Assembly: GCF_032884065.1 (NCBI RefSeq) | Contig: NC_088867.1 | Span: 31,574,593-31,638,592, forward strand | Reading direction: 5' to 3' | Source of the DNA: Artemia franciscana | Taxonomy: Eukaryota; Arthropoda; Branchiopoda; Anostraca; Artemiidae | DNA length: 64,000 nucleotides | Shown here: positions 22,640 to 34,795 of the stretch, in pieces | Position numbering within the stretch: position 1 is the first letter of the stretch | Layout of the letters: every line of letters starts with the position of its first letter | Notes under the pieces: generated by a model | Database searches by the model: none | What the model was told of the DNA's origin: nothing | Seen by the model: the letters and a program-made list of their open reading frames with translations, nothing else | Translations under genes and position numbers: made by a program

Positions 22640-24510
22640 GCTATATGACCTGAAAAAATTTACCCTGTTTTAAAAAAAGGGGGATGGACTCCATAAAAGT
22701 TATAGAGTCTTAATGAATATCACACCATCAGATTTAGCCTATCAGACAACCCTACTGTGAAGGTTTCAAGCTCTAATCTGAAAAAATGTGGAAGTTTGTA
22801 TTTTTTGCCAGAAGAAAGATCACGGATGCGTGTTTATTTGGTTTTATGTTTTTGTTTTTCCCAGGAGTGATCGGCTCGACCCATTGGTCCTAAAATGTCG
22901 TGACAGGGCTCATTTTAATGAAAATTAAGAGTTCTAGTGCCCTTTTTGAGTGATCAAAAAATTTGAGGGCAACTAGGCCCCTCCTTGCGTGAGAGGATAT
23001 TTCTATGGAGGAATTTATCATAGGGGAAAAGAATTTCCATGAAGGGGGTGCTGAATTTCTCAGCGTTGTTTAAAAAACAATGAGAAATTAAATTAAAAAA
23101 AACAAACAAGTTTTTTTCAGTTGATAGCAAGGAACAACATTGAAACTTAAAACGATCAAAAATTATTACGTAAATGAGGAGATTCGTACCCTCCTCAATA
23201 CCTTGCTCTTTACGCTAAAGTATTGCTAGTAATTTCAAAAGAGCTATTTATTCTCATTAAACGGCTTTTGTGATTCAGGGGCCATTCTTAAAAAATTGGA
23301 ACAAAACTCGAACTTTATTGTAAAGAGCTATGTATTTACGAGGGGACAAACCTCCACATAAACTTAATAAAAGTATACAAACATAGAAGTTCGCTATGTA
23401 AGTTAATTTGTAAGTTACGTATATTTATTACTAGTAAAAACCTTTTTAAGTAGCCAAACAATTGAAGGGCAACTAGACCCCCTCCTCCACCTCATTTTTC
23501 TAATAATCGTCCGATCAAAACTTTGAAAAAGCCATTTAGCCGAAAAAAGTAAAATTAAAATGCGGATTTCGTTTTAATTATTCATGTACGGCGAGCCAAA
23601 ATCAAAAACTACATTAATCCAAAAACGTTCAGAAATTAAATAAAACAAAAAAAAGGTTTTTTCTACTGAAAGTAAGGAGCAACATAAAAAATTTAAAGCA
23701 AACAGAAATTATAACGTATATCAGGGGGTTCATACCCTCCTCAATACCTCGCTCTTTACGCTAAAGTATTTTTAGCAATTTCAAAAGAGCTCTTTATTCT
23801 AATTAAACGGCCTTTATGATTAAGGGTTCATTCTTAGAGATTTCGAACAAAATCCGTACTTTAGTGCCAAGAGTGAGGTATTGACGAGGGGACAAACCCC
23901 CTCATATATGTATTAAAAATGTCCGATCGTAGAAGTTTGTTACGTAAGTTAATTTGTAAGTTACATAAATTTATTACTAATAAAAACGTTCGTAAAAAAA
24001 TAGAAGCTCTGGTGGCCTTTTTAAGTAGCCAAAAAATTGAAGGGCAACTAGGCCCCCTCTCCCGCCCCTTTTTTCTTATTTTCGTCCGATCAAAACTTTG
24101 AGTAAGCCATTGAGCCAAAAAAAGTGAAGTTAATATGCAAATATCGTTTTAATTATCCATGTACGTTGAACCAAATTCAAAACCTGCATTAATTCAAAAA
24201 TGTTCAGAAATTAAATACAAAAATCAATTTTTTTAATTGAAAGTAACGAACGACATTAAAACTTAAAAAGAACATAAAATCATTCCGTATATGAAAGGAG
24301 CTGTCCTTTCCTCAACGCCCCACTCTTTACGCTAAAGTTTTTTATTGTTTTAAAAGGTAGAGTTGTGAGAAATAGTCAAACTTTAGCGTAAAGGGCGAGG
24401 TGTTGAGGAGGAGACAACCCCTTTCATTTCATGTACGGACTAATTTCTGTTCGTTTTAAGTTTTAATGTCGCTCATTACTTTTAGTTAAAAACACTCGTT
24501 TTTTTTATTT
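22640..24510 (+). mobile_element. R1 element copy 3 with an internal tandem duplication
   Basis: Family blocks from ACACCATCAGATTTAGCCTA to the closing hairpin (24230-24500) are present. The ~550-bp internal section starting AACTGAAAGTAAGGAGCAAC occurs twice (about 23105-23650 and 23655-24225) before the terminal inverted repeat. Confidence 0.65.
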
Positions 24511-24512
24511 AA

Positions 24513-24693
24513 TTGTATCTGAAACAACTTTCCTGGGGATATTATTCCTGCAAATCCCACAATTGACTCCGTCAAAAGAAGATTCGACAAACATTTGAAA
24601 CCTCAAGGTTTTGGAACAAAGGAAAAGGAAAAGCGGCGTATCAAATACCTTAAAGTACCTGGCACCTTGAATATAGGAATAATATAAAAGTAA
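24513..24693 (+). pseudogene. LINE 3'-end fragment (RT C-terminal tail)
   Basis: One frame reads NNFPGDIIPANPTIDSVKRR then FDKHLK, and later GFGTKEKEKRRIKYLKVPG. The pattern WNxLPxxVVxAxTxxSFKxRLDxHL is common at the end of CR1/Jockey-like RT proteins; here the leading Trp is replaced by a TGA stop. It is short, so the call is tentative. Confidence 0.4.
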
Positions 24694-24749
24694 TGCAATT
24701 TTGCTGTTTATCATCTGAGTTGTATTTAAAACCAATTAAATTTTGCTTA

Positions 24750-26390
24750 AGCAAGTCTGGAACCCTTGTCTCACCAAAAAATTAGAATAATCATTAAGAA
24801 AAAATTTAACAATCTTATTGCTAATGTAATTTTGATTGCATTATTGTTTTAAAAAATGACTCCAACCGACAATGTTTCATTAGAATCACAATGAAACCTG
24901 CCGGTCAAAAGTTTTGATCGTAAAGTTGAAGAATTTTAGCAAAAGAATCTTGTTAGGCCTTTTTTTTATCTGAAGATTTTTTTTTAAGTTACCGATAACA
25001 CTAATTTCTTTCAGGATCGTTATCTTGGTATCTAGGGCAAGATAAAAATAATCTCACAGAGCAAATAAACGATGTTCATAAGTCGTAGTAATTCTCCATA
25101 TCAGTCTGCTGTGTGCTAAGTTTGAATTAATGTTTTTTTTTTTATTTTTGAGGAACATTCAAGGTAATTTTTTGCTCTTTAGTCTTAAAGGATTATTTCA
25201 CCAGGAAGTATATGAAGTAGAGTAAAACCTTTATCGGCTGAATCCAATTTGCTTTTCCTCTAGTGAAGTCTTGTGATTGGTGGCATGCAATTTACAGTAA
25301 AGAAAAATGTTGGAGCAAGGATTCGAAAAGAGCTCTAATTCTAAAGCTGATGGGCTTTGACTCAAAGGCAACTCCCTTGCTCCAAGCAATATGCTAGAGG
25401 CCGTTTATTTTTCAGCATCCATGGTTTGAAGGAAAATGTGGTCTTTAGCGTCAGGGTTATAAGGAAAATGATATCAAATATTGTCTTTCGATAAGAGATA
25501 AGGTAGAAAATGAGGAGTCTAGTGATTAAGTTGATTACAACAATTGGTTTAGTTGGCTAGATAAGCATAACTAAAAACAAGCATTTTGCAAGGAGGGCAT
25601 TTTCATTTCTAAAATTCGACTTGGCTCTGACGAAGAAATGGGATAATGCGAAATATCAGCAAACAAATTCTCAAAGAATTTAACGCCCCTTCCCTCTTAA
25701 GTGATTTTAAGAAGGGTAAGCTTAAATAACAGTTTACACAGAAAAAGGTTACAGTGCATTTCTACATTTTACCGATAGACTTACAAGTACGAGAAAGTCC
25801 AAAGGGTCAGTTGAGCAACGATCGTTTTTTAAAGGATTTCTAGTTTGTGTTGGGTATTTGACTTGGCTCTCTACAAGAAATTAAGCTTCATCGAAGTGCG
25901 CAAGGACGCCCTTGCGCACTTCGCATCCTATGCGCAACTAGATGTTTCACATCCAGTATATCAAACATAGAACCACCGACACCTGTATGCACATATATAA
26001 ATAGTACTGGGAACCTGGCGTTTTCGTCGCCGGGCCCTGGTGCTCAGCACATTTCCTCAATACCATGGAAATAGCAGATTACTTCAAACACATGAATCAG
26101 AAGATCTCAGGGATGGGCTAGGTCTCCATCCCAATCGGCACGTCTTTGTCTCATCAGAATAATTCCACACACCTTAGTAGCCTACTCTAGCCAAGTCTTA
26201 CCTTGAATTAGTGTGATTAGTACCTAGTAAGGTAGAATAGATAGGATGTTGGTCCTCGAAAAAAGAGGAATTCCAGTTCTTTTCTAGTCTCATAGGCTAG
26301 ATCTGTAGAGCCAACTTCTTTTCCAATTCCATGCTAGGTTTATCATTTATTTGAATGTGTCCAGCCTTACAATTTTCACGCTTCTATATA
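24750..26390. other. Unique-looking stretch; one strong hairpin at 25893-25922
   Basis: No gene recognised. The hairpin has 13-bp arms GAAGTGCGCAAGG / CCTTGCGCACTTC with a 4-base loop. A partial R4-like block (CCGGGCCCTGGTGCTC) lies at about 26030. Confidence 0.5.
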
Positions 26391-26391
26391 T

Positions 26392-26930
26392 GGATTCTCA
26401 TTGTCACTTGTCTTCTAACCGTATACAATTTGAGCCTTTTGTTGATGTCATGACCTCACCACAGGTTCGATACAGCCATCCTGGGAAAAATACGAATACT
26501 TTCTAAAGATTATGACCTATTTAGACCGTTCTTGTCACCAGAAATGTCAATTTGCCAGTTTTGTGAGGAAAAACTATGTAGCCGATTTCGAGGCCGGGCC
26601 CCGGCATCGCTACGCAACAGGCTTGCTTATATTGATTCTCATTGTTACTTATCTTGCAACCGCCGAAAAGGCGAGCCTCTTTTTGCCATGGCGTCACCAT
26701 AGGCTTGATACAACCATCATATGGAAAATACAAGTTTGTCCTTGAAAGTGTGACCGTTTTAGATTGTTTTAGTTGCAAGAAGCGTCAAAATGTCAGTCAA
26801 GAAACAAAAACTAAATAGCTGATTTTGAAGCTGGGCCCTGGCACTCGGCATGTAGTAGACTTGTACATATTGATTCTTGTTATAAGCAGCAACCTCCAAA
26901 CGAGCCAGTTGTTTGCTACTCTTTCTTTGG
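26392..26930 (+). repeat. R4 tandem array, two ~238-bp units plus a partial
   Basis: Units start at TTGATTCTCATTGTTAC-like blocks (26392, 26633, 26871). Each carries the TTCGATACA block, the AGAAATGTCAATTTGCCAGT block and the GGGCCCTGGCA block. It is the same family as 20240-20540. Confidence 0.75.
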
Positions 26931-26959
26931 GAAAATGGAGGGCTGCCCTGTTTATCTTT

Positions 26960-27385
26960 TAGCCCCTTACGAATTCTTCACCCTGGCTTAAGACTTGGTC
27001 TAATCTTTGCCAACCCTCTTGGTCTCGTTTGGCTTTCTTTTCGCCCATTCGACTTCTTTTCTCTTGTTTAAGACTTTTTCGAGTCTTTTCCAAGCTTCTC
27101 GCTATCACCTGGACCTCTTTTTGCCCCATATAATTCTATTCTCTGGCTAGAGACTTAAACTATTCTTTCAAACATTTTTGGTTTCACCTGGCCCGTTTGT
27201 CATCTATGAGATTTCCTTTCCCTGTCTTACGACATGATCTATTTTTTCAAGCCTTCTTGTTCTCACCTGACACTATTTTCACTCATACGACAACCTTTCC
27301 CTTGCTTAAGACTTGGTGTAGTCTTTTCCAATCCTCATGGTCTCACGAGGTGGTCTTTTCACCCTATACGATCTTATTCCCTGGC
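26960..27385 (+). repeat. ~80-bp tandem repeat, five units
   Basis: The unit is CATACGA-TTCTTTTCCCTGG, CTTAAGACTTGGTCTA, CCAAGCCTTCTTGGTCTCAC-like. Starts lie near 26966, 27046, 27126, 27203, 27284 and 27364. It directly follows the R4 array. Confidence 0.75.
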
Positions 27386-27389
27386 GTGA

Positions 27390-28800
27390 AAAACTCTTGC
27401 ACAAATCACTTTCTTTGGAAATTGGTTTTAAAAAAAGGTTTACCTTTGGTAGGTTTAATTACAATTAATGTTTAAGAAAGTAAAACTAGAAATTTCGATG
27501 AAGAAATTAAAATAAATAAGCTAAAAAAATGAAAATGGGAACTTCGTATTCTTGCATAGCCCTGTTTCTTAGGATTAAAAATTAAAAAGGGTTTCTGGAA
27601 AAGAGTTTTCAGAGTCATAATAAGTTCCTATAATAATTAAACCTTTCAAAATAGTGTATACTGCGCCTCGTACCCCTAAATTTCCGACTGTTAAAAAACA
27701 AGCAGCTAATATCCTTCTCCTATCCATGTAACTAAATAAAGATGAATATTATGTACCACTTAAACAGATGTTTTATAAATACTATTGTCAACTTTATCAC
27801 ATTCTATAGCCATAGGTGGTTATTTAAATAACCCACAAATAAAGGGTATGAAAGCAGTAGACAACAAACCAAAGAATTTGTCTTGGTCTAATAAAGACAA
27901 AATGTGGTAAACCCAACACAATACCGTGAAGACTCTCTTACGTCCCAATGCAATTTCGTGAGGCACTAACTATCTTCCAATGTAACCCCGAATGACACCC
28001 ACTATCTCTTGCCGTGTTGAGTGACCAAAGACTTGCTAATATTATCAAAAGAGTATATATTTTGCTTCATAGTTTCGTTCGCTATAATGGCAAATACTTT
28101 TCAAGAGCTGCACGAAGTACATAGTAAACAAACGACAATTACTTTTAAGCTCCATATTACTGATTTTATTCAGTTGAGACATCAAAAAGTTACGAGCCTT
28201 GGTGTGTCGGTGAGCACTAGCGATTGGGGAGAGTTGGTGGATCTTTGTACTGGTAGGGGTGGGATGTCTGAAGCCCTGAATGGACTGTTTAGATCTTCTG
28301 ATTTTCAGTAAGCAATCAGATAAATGTTAAAGAAGAGAGGCAGGAAAGGTTTCTTACCTAGTCTCCATTAAACCTAAATGGGGTGTTTTTTAACTAAGCA
28401 CGTGAAATGGAACCTATCAGTTTACAGCTCTCCACCTATTGAAGAAACATTTTAAGTGAAACATACAATACATTCACATGTTTATTTGCCCCGAAAGGGT
28501 AAGCATGGTGCGTAAACTTCCTTAAGAAGCTGTGAAAATGATTGCTCAATATTTTTTTTTATGTTTTACCACAACCACCCCCCTCAACCACCTAAAAAAT
28601 AAGATCTACTCTTTACTACGATATAGCTTTTGCCACAACAGTGATTAACATAAGGTTTCAAGAGAAAAATGGCGTTGTTTTAACAAAGGGGAGAGGTTGC
28701 GTCAACCAAGTTTTCACTTTAGATGAATTATTTTGTTTATGATATGCATATCCCACAGAGGAACAAGTTTTTGATTTTTCTGAGGAGGAGTCTAGAAAGA
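27390..28800. other. No gene recognised
   Basis: An open frame at 28021-28311 overlaps a degraded R1 block (TCAAAAAGTTACGAGCCTTG) and has no recognisable motif. Confidence 0.35.
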
Positions 28801-28804
28801 AGCG

Positions 28805-29480
28805 TATAATTCAACCCATTCAGCTCAACTCCGTACATTTCAGCTCCATACTACTCAACCCCCCATTTTATTCAAGGCGCATTCAACTTAACCCCATTCA
28901 GATCAACCCTATTCAGTTCAATCCAATTTGATTCGATCCTATTCAAATCAACCCCATCCAACCTAACCGGATTATCCTAATCCGCATTAAACTAAAATCC
29001 TGTGCAGCTAAACCTCTATTTAACTCAACAACCTTACAACTCAATCCAGTTTAATTCAACCCTGTGCAACTCAATCTCTGTTTAACCCAGCTCCAATTCA
29101 AACTAACCCGGTGAAACCCAACCCCGATCAACTCAACCCTGTTGTACGCAATTAATTCCAAACCAATTTAACTCAGTCCTTGTTGAAATTAACTAATGCT
29201 TAGCCCCTTTAACTAACGTTCAGTAGCACACATTGCTTGAGCACCAGTTTGCAGAAACCTCTATTTCTTTTCAAAATTTTCTTCTCGTTAATAACCTCTA
29301 TCCCTGCGCTAAATCTCTATTTAACTCAACTTCCAGAAAACTCAAACCCTGTTCATTTTAACCCTAAGCAACTTGCCCCCATTCAAACCAATCCCCTTTT
29401 AACCCAGCCCTGTTAACATCAATTAAATTCAAACCCAGTTTTACTAAATCCTTGTTGAAATTGAAGCCATTTAGCTCAAT
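28805..29480 (+). repeat. Degenerate short-period repeat (CTCAACCCCATTCAA-like)
   Basis: AACTCAACCC / ATTCAACTCAACC-type words recur at irregular 10-20-base spacing with many substitutions. 29480-30440 holds nothing recognisable. Confidence 0.65.
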
Positions 29481-30444
29481 GCGATTTAAATGCTCAAATG
29501 ATGCTCAATTGCCTGATCATTATTGAACTTCCAATTTGTTGAGAAACAAAATGTTGGGTTCAAACACCCGAATCGAATTTTCCACTTCTTCAACAATTAA
29601 CTACTTGGATGTCCTCTTACTTTATTGAGTTTTCAATGTGTTGACAAAAATATATGCAGGATTATTGGATTTCCATATTTTTTGTTGGATTTTTAGTTTT
29701 TTTTATTGTTGGGTTTCTATCATTAGCGTTATTCAATTCCTTGACATAAAGTCTAATTTCTAGTTTTTATCATTCGGGTTCTCTTTCAAGTTTCTGAAGC
29801 ATCAATAAACACCAAATAAGTACTTAATTATTCCACAAGAACAGAAATTTGCAACAAATTTCTTCCAGATAATGACACCTATTGGTGACTGTAGTTCTCT
29901 TGGTAGAAATCAGCAGTTAAACGAAGTTGACTGAAAAAAAAATTGATTTCCAACCAATTTCGCTGGAATTTAAGCCGGTCAAATCAAATTAAAAATTTAT
30001 GTCAAAATTGTGATTCACATTTGAATTCAGCCAAATTACTGAAATCATTAAGATGTATATAATTCTCAGTAGAAAAAATGTAATTCTCGACATAAATAGA
30101 TTTTATTAATAAAAATGGTTTGGATTTCAACAGTAGATTGAAATCTCTTTAATATAATATTGAATTTGACTAATATGCAGTTTAAAGTAACATATTAAAC
30201 GAGAAATTCAATTTAAGTGCAGGAATTATAAGAGAAGAAAAGCATTGACATTTCTATCGGTAGCATGGGTTTACATAAGACAGAAATCATCCAGTCTTTA
30301 ATAAGCTCCAAACCGTAATTGTTTCCAGTATTTTGGTTCTTAGTACGGTGGGGAAAGATCACTGGTATAGTTAGAGATAACCGTATTCCTTCAGATGATA
30401 GTGTTTTGTCAGCTATCAATTTTTGTGGATTTATTATGAATTTA

Positions 30445-30465
30445 TCTATATATATAAAAATAAGT

Positions 30466-30525
<60 letters not shown>

Positions 30526-30631
30526 AAGTGACGTCATGTTTGTGTGTCGACTGACGTCATGTTTGTTGACTGACGTCATTTTGAGGATTGAGCTGTATGT
30601 GTCATGAAGTTGGCGCTACCCCAATAGCTAG
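30445..30631 (+). mobile_element. Helitron F, 187-bp minimal Helitron
   Basis: Begins A|TC (TCTATATATATAAAAATAAG) at 30445 and ends GCGCTACCCCAATAGCTAG|T at 30631. It holds a (GT)n tract (30468-30523), three TGACGTCA palindromes (30529, 30552, 30571) and the AAGTTGGCGCTACC junction. There the 5' region is fused to the last ~20 bases of the 3' end. The full 3' hairpin is lost, yet both ends and the A/T insertion site are intact. Confidence 0.85.
30529..30578. promoter_or_regulatory. Three TGACGTCA palindromes in Helitron F
   Basis: Exact octamers lie at 30529, 30552 and 30571, in the same spacing as in Helitrons C and D. Confidence 0.4.
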
Positions 30632-31325
30632 TATTCTCATAATTTCAAAACGGCTAAACTTAGCCTCGCAAGTCAAAGAGAATTTTGCCAGTTTTAGTAT
30701 TGAGAAATTAAACGAGTCATTTGATGAAGCTATTGGGAGACTTATCTTATTTTTTTTTTTTTTTTCAAGAAGCTTCATGTTTAACTGAACTTACAGGTAT
30801 TAATTGGAACAACTCAAAGATTGAAGAGGTACAGTGGACCTCTATAATAAAATAAAAAATTTTGAAGTTAATTGCCCGTTTTGAGCGGAAAAAATAATCT
30901 GGAACTAAAAGAAACATATTTTGACTTAGAAATAAGTGGAATTTACGTGTTTATGAAGCGTACACACAGAAATATATGTGCAAACATTACATTATCTCAA
31001 AACTTTTATAGGCGATTTTTAATGCATTTTTTTTGTGAGTATGTAGTTAGAAAATCCGCTACCCTAATCATAGAAAACTGAGGTAGCAGCTGGAAAGCTG
31101 CTACCCTACTTAACAATACTAATGCTTAAAATATGTTACCTTCTGAACTCAGATTTTTTATAATTAATAACAAAATCGTTACGTGAGAGCAGCTCTGATT
31201 TTCGCACTGAAAGCCATTTTACTATGAGCACCACAAAGTGTTAAAAAAATTCTTACCTACATTTACCACAAATTTGCTGCTAACGTTATCTAAGAAGGCA
31301 AAATCTTCAGAAGGAAGAAGATACC
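30632..31325. other. No gene recognised
   Basis: AT-rich spacer. The short GTAGCAGCTGGAAAGCTGCTAC palindrome lies at 31082-31103. Confidence 0.35.
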
Positions 31326-31329
31326 TGTA

Positions 31330-32190
31330 GATGTATTTAAGTCCTTTATGCGTACATAAAGGAACCAAAAGATTCCCAAAAACTAGGGATTTTTTTTTTT
31401 CAAAATACCGCATGTTTCAACTAGGCTAAAAAATACTACAGTTCAAAAGTATGGATTTTGCTTCGAAAACCAACAAAAATATAACTCCAATTTGCAACCG
31501 GATTATTCGAAAAATTAAATATTTAGCCAAAAGGTTTAATCAAACAGTTCATAGCCTTGAACTGTAATTAAGGAGTGGCTCAGCTCAATAGTAACCGAAA
31601 CTCAAAAATGGAATTTGGACAAAAAATGACAAGAATTGCGTTTTTTTTTTGAGGATTCCAAACATATAAATTTCATTAAGTTTAATGTTACCCATCAAAA
31701 TCTACGAGCCTGGAAATAAATATTGGTTTTGATGAGTTGAAGGATTTTGAAAAAAGGGCCCCCTTTTTTTAAAATCCATCAATCCATCAAAATCTCGATT
31801 TCTTCTGCGGATCGTAGTTTTTGACGGGTAACATTAAACTTAAGGATATTTTTAAATTTGGAATCTGCATAAAACCCCAATTTGTTCAACTCTTATCAAT
31901 TCTATTTTTGAGTTTCGGTTACTATTGAGCTGAGCCGCTCCTTAATTACAATCCAATAGTATGATCTGTTTGATAAAACTTTCTGGCTAAATGTTCCCTT
32001 CTCAACTAATCCTATGGCAAAATGAAGTTAAACTTTAGTTAGCTTTGTAAGCACTGTCTATATTTTTAAAGTGTAGTATTTTTTTTAAGCTCAGACAAAA
32101 TGTGTGGTGTATGAAAAATTCCCTAGTTCTGGGAAGCTCTTGGTTCATCTGTGCACGTAAAAGACTTAAATACGTTTATAGACGTTTTTT
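31330..32190. repeat. Large imperfect spacerless palindrome (~430-bp arms) containing R1 ends
   Basis: The left arm runs from GTATTTAAGTCCTTTATGCG (31334) through AACTAGGG, AATACTAC, the R1 end TCAAACAGTTCATAGCCTTG and AAGTTTAATGTTACCC. It meets the centre at GGGCCCCC (about 31760). The right arm repeats these in reverse complement, ending AAGACTTAAATACG near 32173. Arms are diverged but collinear. Confidence 0.8.
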
Positions 32191-33590
32191 TTCTTTCTGA
32201 TATGTTTGCTTACTGCAAAAAATAAGCTGAAAATTTTTGCACTGCAAAAAATAAGCTGATTTCACGTAACTACTACTACTACTAACAACTCATCGCAGCA
32301 CCAAGCCGCCAGGGACCAACACAGTAACGCGCATAAATTTATGTGTGTGCACTTTGAAGACACGTAAATTTGACTCATGTTTAAGTCAAAATATATTCCC
32401 TTTGTTTTTATATTATAGTTTCAGCTCAAAAAGGCAATTAGCTTCTGCTTTTTCTCTCAAAATTCAAATATTTAATTTTCATTTTCATTTAACATGTTAT
32501 TTAAACGGCATAATAGTCAAATTCAATATAAATAAATTTCCATCTACTGTTGAAATCCAAAACATGTCGATAACATAACCGATTTGTGTCGATAATTATA
32601 TTCTTTTTTCTATAGAAATTTATATAAATCTTTACAATCTCAATAGTTTGCTGGATATAATATACAAACCACAATTTTGAATGATTTTGATGTATGTGTT
32701 GCAATCAAGACATTTTTTCTCTTTTGATTACTATGACTACGCCTAGTAGCTCCTTACTTGCAAATAGTTGAAAAAAATATAATAGAATATCGTCGATTCG
32801 TTGAAAATAATATAATAATAAAACAATTAATATAATATAATAATTTGCTGAATAATATTATTTGAAAGTAATATAACCCTTCGTTTGATGATAAAATATC
32901 GTTGAAAGAAAACCCAGCATTTACGTTTGGCTGTCGATAAAAACAAAGTTTATGGTAATATTTGCTTGTCCTCTCCGAGAAAATTCTTTGCAATCACTCA
33001 AGATGGCCCCCCTCCACCTCTCAGTATTTTGTGCTGGTAAGAATATGAACGTAATCTTTTATATTACGAAGAAAACCTTTTCAGCAGTAAATAAGGATTT
33101 ATCACCCTGCAGCACCTTTTTTTCAGGCTCGATCAAACTGAAGAAGATTAGATATCAACTTATCAACCTCTCACCCCCCCCCCTTCAGTATTTTTCTGAA
33201 GTCTCGAGGAAGGCTAAAAGATTTGACTAAAAATGTCCGTGCCCCCTCTCCCACCCATACAATGACCCATCGACCCAGCTGATGAGCTACTATTCATCTC
33301 TACATAATTCTATCAAGCATTAAGTTAATCAACTTAAACAAGTGAAATTTTAAAATAAAGGGTTCTATTGAGCGTTTTTTTATCTGAATTATGTGACTCT
33401 TTAGGAACGAATATGCAACTACGCAGCTAGGCGACCTTTGAAACTGAAAAGTTCATTGTATAGGTTTTCTATAATTTTAAATCGATTGGCAATCTTTTCG
33501 TTGGATAACAATTTGGCCCTATTTGGGGACAAATTGTAGTTTCATGCTACTAAATGGCAGAAAACACCATTCTTCTATGGCAAAATCTTG
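32190..33590. other. AT-rich, no gene recognised
   Basis: Contains a short ACTACTACT run near 32270. No exon supported; possibly intron or 5' flank of the gene at 34102. Confidence 0.35.
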
Positions 33591-34010
33591 TTGGCTACTA
33601 AAAAGTGGCTCTAAAACTTTTCATTTGCGTCTGATTCAGCCGTTTCTTGGTTTTCAAGGACTATTGATAGGACACAGTCACCCCTGGGGAAAAAAACTAC
33701 AAATAAACCCGAATCAGTGATCTTCCCTCTCGGAATTTTTGTTTAACTCAACATATTTGTACATGGGAACTTCAAACCTCTTATGTGTTTGGGTTTGGAC
33801 TTTATCTTATGTGAATAGGGTTGACTGATGTGCTAAATTTGATGGTGTAATATTCGTCAACATCCCTTGCCCTCTGGGTGTTTCCCCTTTTTCGAAATCT
33901 ATGCAAGTTTTCTCAGGTCTTTAATATTTAATGGATAACTTTAAATAACAAAGCTTTTCTTGTGCATATATTGTTACCAAAAACCTAATATTGAGAATTT
34001 GATCACAATT
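33590..34010 (-). repeat. R1 degraded copy, minus orientation
   Basis: Reverse complements of the family blocks are recognisable: CACCCCTGGGGAAAAAAACT, AGTGATCTTCCCTC, TTTGATGGTGTAATATTCGT and AAGTTTTCTCAGG. It ends about 90 bases before the splice acceptor at 34101. Confidence 0.55.
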
Positions 34011-34086
34011 AGGCCAGGCCACTCCTTACTAGCTGTTTTCTATTTTGAACTATTTATTTTGTATTAAATCTACCCTAATTTTCGTA

Positions 34087-34101
34087 TTTTTCTTTTTTTA
34101 G
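34087..34101 (+). promoter_or_regulatory. 3' splice acceptor before the TMEM179-like exon
   Basis: A pyrimidine tract TTTTTCTTTTTTTAG is directly followed by ATG. It decides that the exon starts at 34102. Confidence 0.75.
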
Positions 34102-34770
34102 ATGACTGTACCAACATTCCAAAAAGGATCTTTTCTTGTGTCTCTTGGTATAATCGTAATTTCAATAGTTGCCTCAACTTCAGTTGGGATTATTACAGAA
34201 ACGTGGAGAGGATATCTGCCGAATAATACATGTTTGCTATATGGGTCAGTGAGTGACACATATTCAAGTGAACAATATTATGGATTACATGGTTCAAATG
34301 TTTCAAACTGTGATTATGTAGCTTTTGTTCCGGTACTTTTCATTTTTGTTTGCTTGCCATTAGCAATTTACTATTTCATTCAAGCTAAAGGAGGGAAAAC
34401 TGATGATGGAATGGTACTACTTGGCATTTTTTGTGTATGTCTAGTTATGTCAATGCTTTCAATTGTCCAAGCCTGTATGATGTCAGTTGGATATGCAACT
34501 ACTTGTGCAGCGATTCGATACATCCTTATAAAAAATAACATGATCAACATTGCTGGGAGACCCAACGAAACTGCAATTGCTTTTATCAATTCCATGGACT
34601 GTAAATTTCACTATGACGCTTTAGATTATTTTTTCAACGAAGAGCAAAGTGGTGTGTACACTGATACTGGACTAAGAATTGGAAGTGGATCTTCGTGGCT
34701 GATTTTTATTTTGTGGTTTTCTTTAACTGGTTTGACTGTTGGATTGATTCGACAGAATAGACAGGGATAG
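34102..34770 (+). CDS. Four-transmembrane protein, TMEM179-like
   Basis: A complete 222-residue frame. Hydrophobic segments lie at about residues 11-31, 73-92, 105-131 and 198-216, giving a four-pass membrane protein with short cytosolic tails. The first extracellular loop carries Cys44 and Cys70 and N-glycosylation sequons at Asn41 and Asn66. The second carries Cys135 and Cys167 and a sequon at Asn155. The pattern (an NTCLLY block, an NCDYV block before TM2, MSVGYATTC after TM3, GSGSSWLIFILW at TM4) resembles TMEM179 family proteins, which are of similar length (~230 residues). The family call comes from remembered spacing, not from a search; claudin- or PMP22-like four-pass proteins are alternatives. 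The ATG lies immediately after a strong acceptor (TTTTTCTTTTTTTAG), so a 5' UTR exon or further coding exon lies upstream. Confidence 0.7.
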   Translation: MTVPTFQKGSFLVSLGIIVISIVASTSVGIITETWRGYLPNNTCLLYGSVSDTYSSEQYYGLHGSNVSNCDYVAFVPVLFIFVCLPLAIYYFIQAKGGKTDDGMVLLGIFCVCLVMSMLSIVQACMMSVGYATTCAAIRYILIKNNMINIAGRPNETAIAFINSMDCKFHYDALDYFFNEEQSGVYTDTGLRIGSGSSWLIFILWFSLTGLTVGLIRQNRQG

Positions 34771-34795
34771 AGTTGTAATTTAATTTCATTTTCTT

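Noticed and set aside
28021-28311. 96-residue open frame
   Set aside because: It overlaps a degraded R1 repeat block and shows no domain or splice signals.
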